Shown here: positions 1 to 12,011 of the stretch, one piece after another
Numbering within the stretch: position 1 is the first letter of the stretch
Layout: each line of letters opens with the position of its first letter
Source of the DNA: Zhengitettix transpicula
Lineage: Eukaryota > Arthropoda > Insecta > Orthoptera > Tetrigidae
DNA: 64,000 nt
Direction: 5' to 3'
Assembly (NCBI GenBank): GCA_037074705.1
Contig: CM073590.1
Location: 215,060,746 to 215,124,745 of the forward strand
Notes under the pieces: generated by a model
Seen by the model: the letters and a program-made list of their open reading frames with translations, nothing else
The model's database searches: none
Told to the model about the DNA's origin: nothing
Position numbers and translations under genes: made by a program

Positions 1-1311
1 ATTGAAGACATTTTACGATAGATGGTAGGTATGAAAATACTAATTAAAAGGTATTGTGATGTAATGTAAAAAAAAATATTTGTTTCTTGTATGTAAAAGT
101 ATGTATGTGTGATTGATGTTTTTTTGAAAAACAGATGATTATTGCAAACGCCGAAAGCTTCTGTGGTTTATGTATCTAAGAAAATAAAAATATGAAGAGA
201 ACATATGTGGTTTGACACACAAGTATATATAACCAAAAATAATGTCACCTAACAGTGTTTTTTTAAAAAATTATTTATTATTTCGCGTAAATTTTTACCT
301 GTTGGTATAGAAAAAATAGACCCTGGAACCGTAATGGAGTCTCTATTCTGAATATCCGTTAACTGATCTAACAAGCGCAAAGAATTTTTCTAAGAACGTA
401 TTAAATAAAATATGCTTTATTAAAAACTCTCAATTTTGTAATAATATAGGTAAAGAATCGAAAAACGAATGCATGTTTACCCAGAAGAGATCGTATTTTC
501 CGACTACAGCATTACCATTATATTAAATATCAAAAATAAAAAAACTTTCATATTTGGTTGATTGTAATGCCGAACCAACTATACACGCATCTTTTACTCA
601 GCAGAATTCCTAAATATTGATCGTAAATGTATCGCCTCTCCTGCCATATTATCCACGTGAGAGATGTTATGAAAGTTTTGACGCGATGTCCAAACAGTTT
701 CCCATGTACGTCAATCAATCAAACACGACAGTCAATAATTGTACAGACGTTAGTATAAAACAGCGGTGTTTATGATTACGATTGGTCATTAAGGTGCTAC
801 AAGTCACGTTATAATTATCTCAGGTATATGAATTTTGCATGCAATACGGAATATATTTTAATAACTCAAACTGGATTTGTTACAGCAGAGAATGGAGGAA
901 GACACAAAAACATAATTTTATCTCAACTTCGTTCCTGAACAACCCTTAGTAATTATTAAACCTTAAACTTTGAAAATAATACACGTTTCTCATTAAATAC
1001 GAATACTTAAAATAGTTCTATTTCATATTTTTATGGTGATATAAACGTAGAAACATGTTTATTTTAAAAATAATCTAACCATGTACATCCACTTCCGTTA
1101 TCGTTCGGCATAATTTATAAAAAAAAATAGGTATCAAGTCTCAAAGAGTTTTGAAAATTATATTTGGATGTTTAAATTATTATTATTTATTTTGTTTATC
1201 AATTTTAATATTTCCAAATTTAAAAATTTATTACCGTCAACCAATATTGAATAATTGTTTCTTTATTTATTAAGTGTTATGTTGTTCGTAAAACACAATG
1301 TATGTGACAGT
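1..1311. other. Unrecognised AT-rich DNA
   Basis: No coding region longer than chance, no recognisable transposon protein and no RNA gene was seen on either strand. The composition is uniformly AT-rich with short homopolymer runs. Confidence 0.6.
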
Positions 1312-1374
1312 GATATATATTTATTAAGTAATATATTTTGAGCCAACAATATATTACTTGATAAATGATATATC
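1312..1374. repeat. Near-perfect hairpin (about 26-bp arms, 10-base loop)
   Basis: Bases 1312-1337 are the reverse complement of 1348-1374 with only a few mismatches or one-base gaps. They are separated by a loop of about 10 bases (ttgagccaac). The arms are AT-rich but not simple (TA)n: the inner stem pairs TAAGTAATATATT with AATATATTACTTG. RNA from either strand would fold into a stem-loop of small-RNA-precursor size. It could equally be a short palindromic transposon remnant. No neighbouring gene gives a function. Confidence 0.6.
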
Positions 1375-3070
1375 CGTATGTAATAAAAGTATTGTAAATT
1401 CAGGTATTCTATAAATATAATTTTTTTCGTTAGTCAAAGCTCATAGGAAATTATGGAAAACAAAAACAAATGGGTAATATTAATTAAACGTTGTCGGAAA
1501 TTCCGTAAATTGGCACCGGACTGACGCATTTGCCTGAAGCAGAGTTTTAATTGCAAAATATACCGCAATTAAATGGACGTGTCTTCCTTTAATCGAGTTA
1601 TCTTAATGAAGCTCTCCTTTAGTTCGTGCTTAAATGAAAGCACATCTGGAGCTGTTCATTTCTTCTTCAGAGGTCTGTATTAAGGTTCCGAGGAATTTGC
1701 CCACTTCGTTTGAAGGCTGAGCCCAGGATGTTAGTGTTAACTCGTCAGGGGAGCCAATATACCTTTCCCCGCGTTTCAGCCCGTGTAAACAGTTATAATG
1801 CATTGATCAGGATGTTCCTACTGCGTTACGAGAATGTCAGTGATAAGGCTACGTAAACTCAACGATTAATTCATAAGTAATCCTTGATTAATTTGTAGAT
1901 TTATTGTCGGTTTTTCCATCTTCTAGATCGAGTTAATTTGAGAAAGTTTAATAACTTAAAAAAAATTATCCCATAGATTTTAAATTTCAGCTACTTTTTG
2001 ACTATTTCAAATGAATCAGATTCATGTAAAAAATTCGAGATTTATTTTGTGATACGAAGGAGTAAGTATAATGAATGAATTTTTAGTCTCGGGCGTCTGT
2101 CTAATAAATATACTCAACCCGGGTGAGTGAGCGCTCGGACGCCGCCTTGCAAAACACATTTGTATGACGGCTCGTGATTTCAGATTTAAAGGATAAAACA
2201 TTATTCTCGTTAAATAAAATATATATTCTTTTATGTGTACGAGCCAAATATTCATGAAACCAGGAACCTTCTTTTAAAGAAAAAAAAATACTAGCAATAG
2301 TTACAAACACATTGTATGTATTTTTAATTAGTAAATTTACAATTCATTAATAAACATTTTAAATCTTCTCCTTAATGACAAGCGTCTTTCTTTTATTCAT
2401 ATATACGTCAAAGTATTAATAAATTAATGATAGCTTGGGGCACAAACATTTTTTTCTTTCGAACAAAACGTTTTACAAAAAGACTTGCCGATTAAGTTAC
2501 TCTACACAACATAACGTGTTTACAGTCGGAATATTCTAATTTTATATATGTAATGTTGAACTGAGGTAATATACTATTTTAAGCAACTTTTAATCACCCA
2601 CTTGTTATATAAATTTCACGAATTTAAACTTTTAATTAATTCGATTCCCTACTTAAAAAAAAACGAGTCTTTTTCTAATAGAATATTCTTTTCAATAAAC
2701 TTCACTGCTATATTTATAGAATAAATAAGAAGAAAGTTTCAGGAAAATATTGCAGAATCTTGAATTGAAACATATAATGAATTTAAGTATTTAAAACACT
2801 CCGGGTAAATTTGGAATTTTTTTAAAGATCGTAAAAAGAAATTATTCATGATAAGCATCTTCATCAAAGTATTTTCATATATGGTTGTGATCATGAAAAC
2901 ATTCGTTTTAATTTCAATTCATGTTATCAAACGTTAATATAATCATTTTATTTCTTTAAACTCGATCTATATTCGGATAATATTGAATGTTTGGAATTGA
3001 AATTTTGTGGCAATGGTATGAATGTGTTTTCCATTGACTTGATCCTTTATGGAGAAGAGCAATTTAATAA
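1375..3070. other. Unrecognised AT-rich DNA
   Basis: Only short overlapping open frames with no recognisable motif are present, for example around 2020-2310 on the minus strand. A slightly GC-richer stretch at 1500-1850 was read on both strands without recognising anything. Confidence 0.55.
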
Positions 3071-3277
3071 TAGAGGAATAGATGAGATGTATGAGATAAG
3101 TCAAAAGAATTACGAAACAAGAAAAATATGAGAAAAACAATTATAAAATAATATAGTGAAAAGAATTAATAATTTATCTTTACAAAATCATTTTTATCAG
3201 ATATCTTTTGTTTCGTAATTCTTTTTGCTATATCTTCATCTTTGACCTGTCTCATGCATCTCATCTATTTCTCTATT
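3071..3277. repeat. Inverted repeat, arms about 50-70 bp, spacer about 90 bp
   Basis: The left arm (3071-3120) and the reverse complement of the right arm (3208-3277) share GATGAGATG.ATGAGA.A.GTCAAA and AAAAGAATTACGAAACAA. The right arm carries about 15-20 extra bases in the middle. The spacer is AT-rich. This is the architecture of a short fold-back element (MITE) or a long dsRNA hairpin. No flanking target duplication was found by eye and no protein is encoded. Confidence 0.6.
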
Positions 3278-4849
3278 CTCAAACTGATCTATAAAAGTGT
3301 AGTCAGATGAGAATTTTAATTACTTAAGTTCATATGGAAGTGACATTACTAAATTATTTTAAGGGAGTTTTGAAGACTATAAAACCGTATTAGAATAATA
3401 TGTAACCGTAAGGTCACAGGAAAAATTTAATGATAGAATACATAAACGTAATTACAAGATTATTTGTAAGGCAATAGACCTTATATATCACACTTGAAGT
3501 ACCAATGCGATTTATATTATAAATCGTGATGATGTCCAGTGTATGATTTAACAATTTTGAGTTATTTCCGTTGCATTAGTGTCTGCTAGTACTGAGTGAA
3601 ACATCCGCGTGACATTGATTTCTAAATGTGTCCGGTGACGCAAAGTGGTGACCCAATGGAAATGAAATGCTTAATGCGATTGGTTTTATTTGGTATTTTT
3701 ACTAATCACGTTTTTGTTAGTAAAATATTATATTGTAGGCTGAAAACATGTCACTCTACTGACATGTTAACGTCATGTTAACGAGGTCATTCAAAGTTCC
3801 TTATACTTATAATGTTAGTTACCGTGGAAAAGGTTTTCGAAAATTTGGGTTACGTTTTAGGGGATGCAGTAGGAAAAGTTTAAACCCTTTTTAAGATTTT
3901 TATGGGTTTATTTTCTGATTTGAAAATTAAAAGTGCATTTGAATTTTGTGTACTTTCAGTTTTGACGCCGGCAGATAAAAGTGGAACAGCGGAAATAGTC
4001 AAGAGTATTATCGAAGGTTCATCGGGCGAAGTAACAATTCACCGAGAAAGCTGGTCATTGTCTCGATAATTGGCTGAATACATTTTAGAAAAGGGTAAAC
4101 GTCTAGAAACGGACAAACACAAGGAGCCAGCAGAGTTGCTTCACCCCCGGAATATAAGTTTCGCAAGAGAGAATAGAGTTAACTCCAACTCCTGTAGCTC
4201 TGGTTGGTAATCGTGGATTAGACAACCAGGAACACGGGTCCAATACGCAACAAAATACAGGATACAAAAGATAGACGGGAATACATGAAACAGTAAGGAA
4301 ATTTAGCATATTTTAGCATCAACAGTCGATTGAGCCCTGATTCAACCCCCAGGAAGAAACACATTAATATAGCAATATTCAGGAAGGTCTCAAACTGACA
4401 ATTTTACGTGAATGATAAAATACATAAAATAAGCTTTCACAAATTAAGTGTCTTTATATTATATAATAATTATTATTATTATTATTTATAGCGTATACTA
4501 CAAACATACATTTGGAAAGTTGCCGTATTTCTCAACTATAGTATTTAATAAAAAACGTTTATATGTAGAAAATGTATATAAAATAATCTGACAATTATGA
4601 AAAAAACTGCATTAATATAGCATTTGCTAAATTTAATAAGCACGTTTGGTCTAGGGTTTCAAAATGACTTATTTTTAACTGGTATTCGTTCACATTCTGT
4701 GATTTTCATTTCAAAGCAAGACATATTCACTGCAATCAAATTAAATTTGTGATTTATCTAAATTTTAATCTTTACACCATTAATATGCAACTTCATGACA
4801 ACAAGCTTGAGCGGAAACTAAGTTAACAACCAATAGGAATTTAATGTAT
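3278..4849. other. Unrecognised AT-rich DNA
   Basis: No recognisable gene or element. A short (TTA)n run lies at about 4465-4488. The 68-codon minus-strand frame near 4103-4309 shows no family motif and is treated as chance. Confidence 0.55.
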
Positions 4850-5173
4850 TGTAATGCCAATTAATTAGGACATTAATTGTTTGGACATAAAGTTTAAATT
4901 GTTTGAGAAATCCATTATAGCGGCAGGAGCTTCCAAAACAACAATGGAGCCGAGCTCTGTTGCTTTGTGGGAAAGTCTAAAATGGCTATGCGCGCTAAAA
5001 CTCGAGAGCACGACGATAGTTCAGTTGGTGACGGGACATTTCGGAGGACGGAACAAATGAGTCTAGAGCAGAGACTAGCCGTTGTTTAATGTATTATTAA
5101 ACAAAGTTGTGGGTTTAAGACAAAGTAAAAACATTCACGGAAGCATTTAAATCATAAATATCGCTAAGTTAGC

Positions 5174-5238
5174 AGTTTTTACGTCTATCAGCAGCCAGGA
5201 AAGGAGTGTAGTTTTTACGTCTGTAGTCAGCCAGGAAT
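5174..5238 (+). repeat. Two-copy 36-bp direct repeat inside L copy A
   Basis: The block AGTTTTTACGTCT followed by a CAGCCAGGA tail occurs at 5174-5202 and again at 5210-5238. It lies upstream of the TATA-like site of copy A. Copies C and E of the same family also carry short tandem repeats, near their putative promoters, although with a different sequence. Confidence 0.65.
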
Positions 5239-5825
5239 AGTAAAGTTGCAGTTTAAATCCCAAGCGGTAAAAAGACTAGCAAATCTATGAATCACAGGAT
5301 TCATATAAGACAAGCGGTCACCAGGTAGCTGACAAAATGGAGGATCATCCGAGTTCCTGGGAGCCTATAAAGGTGCACGTCAAGAGTTTAAAATCTGTGA
5401 GCCAATATTAGAATCAGTGTAAATTTTTTTGCAATAGTGTTCTCCAGAAAACAAAAAGGAATGCTGGAACCAGCTGGACAGATGTGAGTAACAAATTACA
5501 AGATAATGATTTATGTAAACGTAATTAGAGGATAGAAGTCAGATATCGTTCGATTTTAATTGTCAATCAGAGTTAATTTCTTTTCTTTTAATTTCTTCCT
5601 ATCGACATATTGTCTAGGTGAATTATAAACTGTGTGTTAATTAGTTTTTTAAAACAACTTGTTGTGTCTATTATCAAACACAGTAGAGACCCTGAGATCT
5701 AAAATTTTAAATTGCAATTATTCGTGAGCTAAAGCAACAAAGTGGAAATAAATAATTATATGTTTTAAATTCTTGTTGATAATTTCATTTAAATTTAACG
5801 AGCTACCTATTTGATTATTACATTT

Positions 5826-5845
5826 TGGCTACCACAACGTGGGGC
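5826..5845 (+). other. Primer-binding-site-like motif in L copy A
   Basis: TGGCTACCACAACGTGGGGC follows the first LTR-type end (ATTACA, 5822) by three bases. It resembles the complement of the 3' end of a tRNA-Lys (known retroelement PBS form TGGCGCCCAACGTGGGGC) with small differences. That position is where an LTR retrotransposon keeps its minus-strand primer site. Here, however, a second LTR-like end follows only about 43 bases later. Confidence 0.5.
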
Positions 5846-5888
5846 AAATTTCATTTTAATTAAACGAGCTACCTATTTGATTATTACA

Positions 5889-8300
5889 ATATTAATAATC
5901 GCTATAGGTAGTTGTCGTTGACCCTATTAACATATTTTTTTAAATTTTATTATTGACAATCAATATTGTCGAATAATTGATCTTTAATTGGTAAGTGTAA
6001 TTGTAATAAGTTATTTATTAAAAACCATTTTATATATTGTTCAATTAAATCCAAGTGAAAACTAATCGTACCTCAGTTTAATGTAATTGTTATAAAATAG
6101 TTAAAATTACTGCGACAAAATGATGACACACAAAAATTCTCAGCTGTTAAATCGAATTCCTATCCGATCCAATACAATTGTGGTGCAATGGCAATATTAA
6201 ATTCCTGTCTTTCATAAATGATATTTTAATCACGAATTTATTAAACACAAACTGAATGAAACTATGTTTGGTTTCCAGTACTGCATATTGTTCACATGTT
6301 ATTAATAACACAGAAACGTTTTACGGGAACTCGTGTAAAATATATGAAATGCAGACAACCTAATACGATGGTGAGTGATACTGTGTAGAAAGACGATATT
6401 TGACAGCTGAGTGGGGCAGCTAAATTTAGTTTTGCCATTGTAAACACATTTGCACTTACGTCCATAAATATCAGATCCAGCACTCTAGCAACTACTGACA
6501 CCTATTGCAAATCTTTTGAAAACATAATGGCAACAGTTAATAACACGCATCTTTACATTAACATGTCTGATTTAGATAGATAGGTGCATATTAATTATTT
6601 TGCTTAAAGTTCCAGTTCATTTAAGAGGAAACTGTGACATTTATATGCCTTACAATGAAAGACAAAGAAGCGCCATTATTTTTTGCTACAAAAGCCACTT
6701 TTTCATATTTGTAAACATAATGGTATACTAATAAAGAAAACTTGGACCGGTCAAACTTTTTCCATCCCGATACTTTAATTCAATTTGCGGAGGGAGCTTG
6801 TAAAAACTTTCTCGCTATTCGTGAATTATAAATTCTAGAACCTCGATCAATTTACGTATAAAATCCAATCTTCATTACAAGTCCTAATATTCAGGCAATG
6901 TAAGAACTATGATTTCTAATTAAATTGAGTGAGTCTGCGTCAGGTCTAATAAATGGAGGAATTTCGCAATGGATGAGGAATGGACAGGGATTGCTCAATG
7001 ATGGAGCGTCCGCTTTATAAGCTGTTTTATTCCCATTTCAGTCAGATATTTAACAGATAACAAGAAATTAAAAATTATCACTAAGCTTCATAGCTTCTAA
7101 TATGAATGTATGAAGAATAAATTAATTTTATAAATAAATTTCAGGTGATTATTTAAACATTTGATAACAAAAATATCTAATTTACAAAAACGACGACGAC
7201 GTTTCATCAACTTTGGGGTCTACGTCCAGAATAAAACTTTTTTTATCTATAATTCAGAGAGCAATAATATATTATTTTTTTTAAATTGTTTAGTAACAAA
7301 TGCAATTTTTATTTATTTTACTCTCAATTATGTCTTCTATTTTTTATTTTGAAGTAACCGAAATGAAACTCTCGCGAAAGACAGTTATGTTCTGTAAATA
7401 TTGCTATATTGTTGTATGTATATCTTAAAAATGTTATAAAGGTCAGATTCCATTACTGCAAAAATTAAAAAATGCTCAGTTTTATCTAAATATTTGTACC
7501 TCCAAAGTCATAATAATTTTAGATGAAGGAATGATATATTTTCCTAGATTGCTGAGTGAAATGTTACACATCCGTCCCGCACCAACAGCTTAAAATGTAA
7601 AATATGATTATCATAATTTAAGCAATATTCATGATACTGTGTTAATATAATATTTTAGACTTCAGTAATAGAATTTAAACTTAATAGAACTTAATTGATT
7701 CCTGAGAGTTTTATTTCTATTACATCAAGCACGGTTGTAGGAACTTGCTTCTAAAATTTACTTTTGTCAAAATCGTTAATAGAAGAAGGATCATATACAA
7801 AATTGTATGTAATATTATATAAAATATTTAGCACATTCTGGAAAACAGATTTTTATAAATATATAATTGCTCTCTAAGTTGTAGATTAATTTTTTTTTCC
7901 TCGATAGATCCCAGAACAGGAAGAAACGACGTTTATGTTGCTAAATGAGATATTTTTAGTAATAAATGTATAAATAGTCTTATATCTCAAGACCAATTAT
8001 TTATTTATGTTATTACAATAAATGCCAGATGTTTTTGAGAATTATAAAGCAAATTTCGTAACTGAAAAAAGTTTCAATAAGCAGAAAATTACGAATCAAA
8101 ATTTAAGAGTATGAGAAACAATGCAAACCATATTATAATTTCTCAAGTAAGGAAATGGATATCTATTGAGGTTGTTGGTTCCCTTAAATTAAACGTCAGT
8201 AAATTGTGTATGTTTCTGAAAGTTGAGAAACTAAATTATTGTTACTTAAGTGAGGAAAATAGTTCTTTTTGAACAGGATGAACATTTTTTTGCGTTTTTT
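5889..8300. other. Unrecognised AT-rich DNA
   Basis: No recognisable gene or repeat. Short frames at 6292-6501 (minus) and 7161-7352 (plus) have no motif and the biased composition expected of AT-rich non-coding DNA. Confidence 0.55.
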
Positions 8301-8626
8301 TAGGGTAACAGACTACATGAGGGTAATCCACATGCTGGCAACTCCCCTTTAGCATAGGAAGTGACTTGAAAGGGGGATGCGGAAGGGTAGAGAAAGGTAG
8401 CCAAGGGTTAACTAGGGCCTCCGGGCTATAGTTTTAGGATCCTACCCGGCAATTTAACGTAAAGTGATGCGGAGAAAACCCTAGAAAAACCTGCATCAGG
8501 TAGCTCGGGCTCTTGGTACTTGTCTCACGCTCTTCTTATAGCGGGAGAGGAGTTTGCTGTGGGACGCAGCATTCCCTTCTCCGTGCCTCGACCAGTTTAG
8601 GAGGCAGCTGGCCGACTGTTCCAATT
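8301..8626 (-). mobile_element. Retroposon family R, copy 1 (5'-truncated)
   Basis: This aligns with the poly(A)-side 325 bases of copies 2, 4 and 6. It includes the GGATGCGGAAGGGTAGAG block, the GGATCCTACCCGGCA block and the GGCAGCTGGCCGACT block on the plus strand. The T-run at 8295-8300 is the poly(A) tail of the minus-strand (sense) element. Homology stops near 8626, so the sense 5' third is missing, as in 5'-truncated target-primed retroposons. Open frames here on both strands are a by-product of low stop-codon density and are not annotated as genes. Confidence 0.8.
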
Positions 8627-10654
8627 GTAGCTGACGAGAATTTTATGTTTGACGACCGAAATTTTTCCTACGGGAGTATATCCGTGTGGAGTGATAAATT
8701 TGTAATAAGAATGCAGTGGAATAACAATTATGGAACGGTAAATGACACTTTTAAAATAAAAACATTATTGTTACTCCAGAAATATAAAAATTCATAAGAT
8801 AGTGCATCAAAGATATCTAATCATTTCAATTCATGTCAGTGTTTAGAAACTAGCATTATAAGCAACTAATCTAGAACAACTACCAGAGCGCCTAGTTCTT
8901 TGCTAAAACAAAGAAAATTCGTGGTTTTCATTCCTTGTTGCGTAACGATGAAAACGCACAGAATTTTCATAATTCTAACCTTACATTTCACAACAGTAAA
9001 CCATAACAGGAGTTCACCTGTTGTGGAGACAAATAAAAGTCAGCAACACAACATTTTAGAAGGCTGTCAATTAAAGCAATCACACGCCAATACGATTATG
9101 TTAATAGAGTTAGCGGCAGCACCACTCGCTGTCAGGCTTAGTTGTTGTTTCCTTACCTCTCTAAAATATAAACCAGACAGCTTGGTGGTAGAATAGTCCA
9201 AAATCCCTCACTCAGTCGAGGAGGAACCTTCGAAAATAAAAACCTTTGCTGACCATCGATACACACAGATATATTTGATACAAGTTTTATTAATCCTAAT
9301 AGTCTTCTTCGATTACTGTCCTACTGTTTGTATCTTTTCTCGTTTTATCACAGACTTTATGGCACAAGTGAAAAAAATCAAATGGAAATGGAAACTTATA
9401 GCTATATTCAATTATGACACACATTTCCATAAAAGATTGTATTATAAATAAAAATCTACCTTACCTGTTTCTCCGCGAGCGAACGATGAGTTTATGAGAG
9501 AACAATTTCCCAGAAACCTCGTAAATAAGCGCCCGTCATCGGGTTGCTCTGCTGCATAAAGCGCTTTCTAATTTTCTTTAATGGATAAAAGACGAGGTGT
9601 TTACCAAACAATACTCTTTGCATAAATGTTTTGGCAAGAGTCAAGTCATAACGCAGAGCACTTACGAACTAACACAATTTTTCGAACAGAAACATTAGGA
9701 ATACCCTAATTCCTTGAGGTAATCAAGTGTTATACATATAGATGGACCTTTATTATTTTTCATAAATCCTTTTGTATATTTTTCCAGGCTATTTGTCTTA
9801 TTTAATTAGTCTGACACTGAGCAGCTTCAGAATGGATTAACATGACAACACAAATTTCATCTCTTTCAGTAATAACATCTCGCGTATGTTTGCATAGATA
9901 ATTTTATTTAAAGTTAATTTTATAAACTGTTTAATAATGATATCCATAGTTACATATTATTTGACTCTTGTTAGATTCATCAAGCTCAAGCGCATATGTC
10001 ATTGATATTGTAGGATTCTGTGTTATTAATTATTGTAATATTAACTATCCCTAAACATAACACCATACCCACAATTCCTAACTCTAGACATAAATCGTAT
10101 ATTAATAGAAATATTTTTTAAAAAAAATTCTAAATACTTATTTGGACGTATAACGTATAAACCTTTTATTTTTTCAGAATACAGTACATTTCATTACTAG
10201 AAAAAATAATTTTTCAGATTACCGATTTGATGCTTGTTAATCACATACACCGGGAAAGCTTTCATTCGATAATTTAAAATACTAATTTAAGAACCCTAAC
10301 GAAAAATTAATCTTGCTAAATAATTCTAAATTATTTTACATAAGGGAATACATAATAGTACTTATCATACGAAGGCACACTGAATACAAGATATTTTGTA
10401 ATTGTTATGAATTATGTTTTGTATTTATTTTAATTCTTGTTGTTAAGCCTGTCACGTAAAATATTTTAAAAACCTGCAGATTTGTTAGTGAGCAATCTCT
10501 AATTTAAAAATGATGGTGTCATTTACTATATTTCTCATTATTTAATCTATTACATTAGAAAAAAATATTTGCGAAACAGATTATCAGGGCGGCGTTTTCG
10601 TTTTTGGTGACTTTTGGCTGTGGATGTATCCACATAGTGCTTAACACTACCTTC

Positions 10655-10659
<5 letters not shown>
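8627..10659. other. Unrecognised DNA
   Basis: A 98-codon plus-strand frame at 8900-9196 was inspected. It shows no domain or motif I recognise and is not called. The rest is AT-rich without identifiable features. Confidence 0.5.
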
Positions 10660-10721
<62 letters not shown>

Positions 10722-10735
10722 CAAAGGTAGTACGC
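10640..10735. repeat. 57-bp (TA)n tract within a short inverted repeat
   Basis: Alternating TA/AT runs from about 10660 to 10716. The flanks ACTACCTTCTGAT (left) and ATCAAAGGTAGT (right) are near reverse complements, so the tract could extrude as a cruciform. It may be expanded slippage DNA at the tip of an old palindrome. Confidence 0.75.
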
Positions 10736-11056
10736 TGCGACCAAATAACGTAATACACAAATTCAAAGGAAATGATAAAAAAACACGTTACGGCGTCAAT
10801 TATAGTGGAAAACAAATTTAAAGGAATAGAAAATTAATAGGATTTACACCTGAATTATAACAACATTTTTAACATAAAAAAAATTATACAAATTTCAATT
10901 TTATTTAGTGTTCGTACATATTTTAAATAAACGCCACCGATTTTAATGAAATTCAATTCTTTAGGGTCTCTAATAGTTATGGTAATTAGCAAATATCACC
11001 AAAATATATCGCAATAAAAAGAGTTGCAAAAGAATAATAATTATATATATATGTAT
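10736..11056. other. Unrecognised AT-rich DNA
   Basis: No gene seen. It ends in a short (TA)n stretch (11041-11056) that abuts L copy B. Confidence 0.5.
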
Positions 11057-12011
11057 TGTAATGCCAATTAATTAAGCCATTAATTGTTTTTAAATAATTT
11101 AAATTGTTAGCGAATAAATTCATGTTAGCGGTATTTGAGCGTCCAAAAGCGACAATAACGCTGAGCTCTTTTGCTTTGATGAAAAGCCGAAATGGAAATG
11201 CGCGCTAAAACTCTGGAGGCAGTACGATAGGCAGTTGGCGGAGAAACATTGCGAGGAGTAGAACAAATAATAAAAACTTGAGCATAGACTAGACGTCGTT
11301 AATGTATTACCAGTTAAAGTTGTGAATTAATACAAAGTAAAACATTCACGGAAGTATTGCATCGTAATTCTGGAAAGTAATAACAGTTTTTGTCAGAATA
11401 GAACTTTCCAAAATCTTCGTGGAGAAATTGTTCCAGGAGAACATTGGTAAATTATTGTGGAGCGGAGCAGTCAATGAAATACAGTCAAACTTGCCAAATT
11501 TTAAAGTGAAGTGTAGAATCAGTGAAAACCAAAACCAAGGCCTGATAATTAAAAATTAAAGTGTGTAAAAGTGTCCGAACGAGGTAAAATTTATTGTTCT
11601 GGTACCAGACCGACGGTCCGTAAATAACATAACTTTGATTAATTTTTAAACTATAATTAAAAGGGTAGTCAGATTTCGTTCATATTTCATTTCGTTCACT
11701 TTTCATTTAGCTTTCATTTATTTATCGACTTATTGTTTTTAGGTAAATTTTAAACTTAATTGTTAATCAGATTATTAAATCATTTTCTCTGTTAATTATC
11801 AAACCCATTGAAGTCCCTGAGATAAGAGATATTAAATTTTGATTGTAATTGTTTTTCATTTTCGGAAGCCACAAGTTGATAATAAATTATTTTGTTGTTA
11901 AAAAATTTGATTATTTTTTTATTTAATTAACCTATTCATTTTTATCATTACATAAATGGCTACCACAATGTGGGGCAAATAAATTAAACGCCTAAATAGT
12001 TGATTATTACA
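11057..12011 (+). mobile_element. LTR-like element, family L copy B
   Basis: It starts TGTAATGCCAATTAATTA like copy A and ends GATTATTACA. Along its length it matches copy A in order: ATGCGCGCTAAAACTC near 11200, CATTCACGGAAGTAT near 11345, GTCAGATTTCGTTC near 11671 and GTCCCTGAGATAAGAG near 11813. An internal ATTACA ends at 11952 and is followed by a PBS-like motif (11957-11976) and then by the terminal LTR-like end. Both flanks are short (TA)n tracts. No coding domain is present. It is close kin to copy A and more distant from C. Confidence 0.65.
11957..11976 (+). other. Primer-binding-site-like motif in L copy B
   Basis: TGGCTACCACAATGTGGGGC differs from the copy A motif at one base. It sits five bases after an internal ATTACA and 35 bases before the true end of the element. 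Confidence 0.5.

Larger units (their letters stand above)
4850..5888 (+). mobile_element. LTR-like element, family L copy A
   Basis: The unit opens with TGTAATGCC and closes with GATTATTACA, so its tips form the TG...CA inverted pair (TGTAAT/ATTACA) expected of an LTR. It shares segments in the same order with copy B (11057-12011) and copy C (13565-15073): the start, the CATTCACGGAAG.AT block (A and B), the GTCAGAT.TCGTTC block near 5540 and the CCCTGAGAT block near 5690. A TATA-like CCTATAAAG lies at about 5364. A first ATTACA ends at 5822, followed by a primer-binding-site-like motif and a second LTR-type end at 5888. No gag or pol coding is attached, so it is a solo or internally deleted copy. 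Flanks are AT-rich and the target duplication is not clear. Confidence 0.6.
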
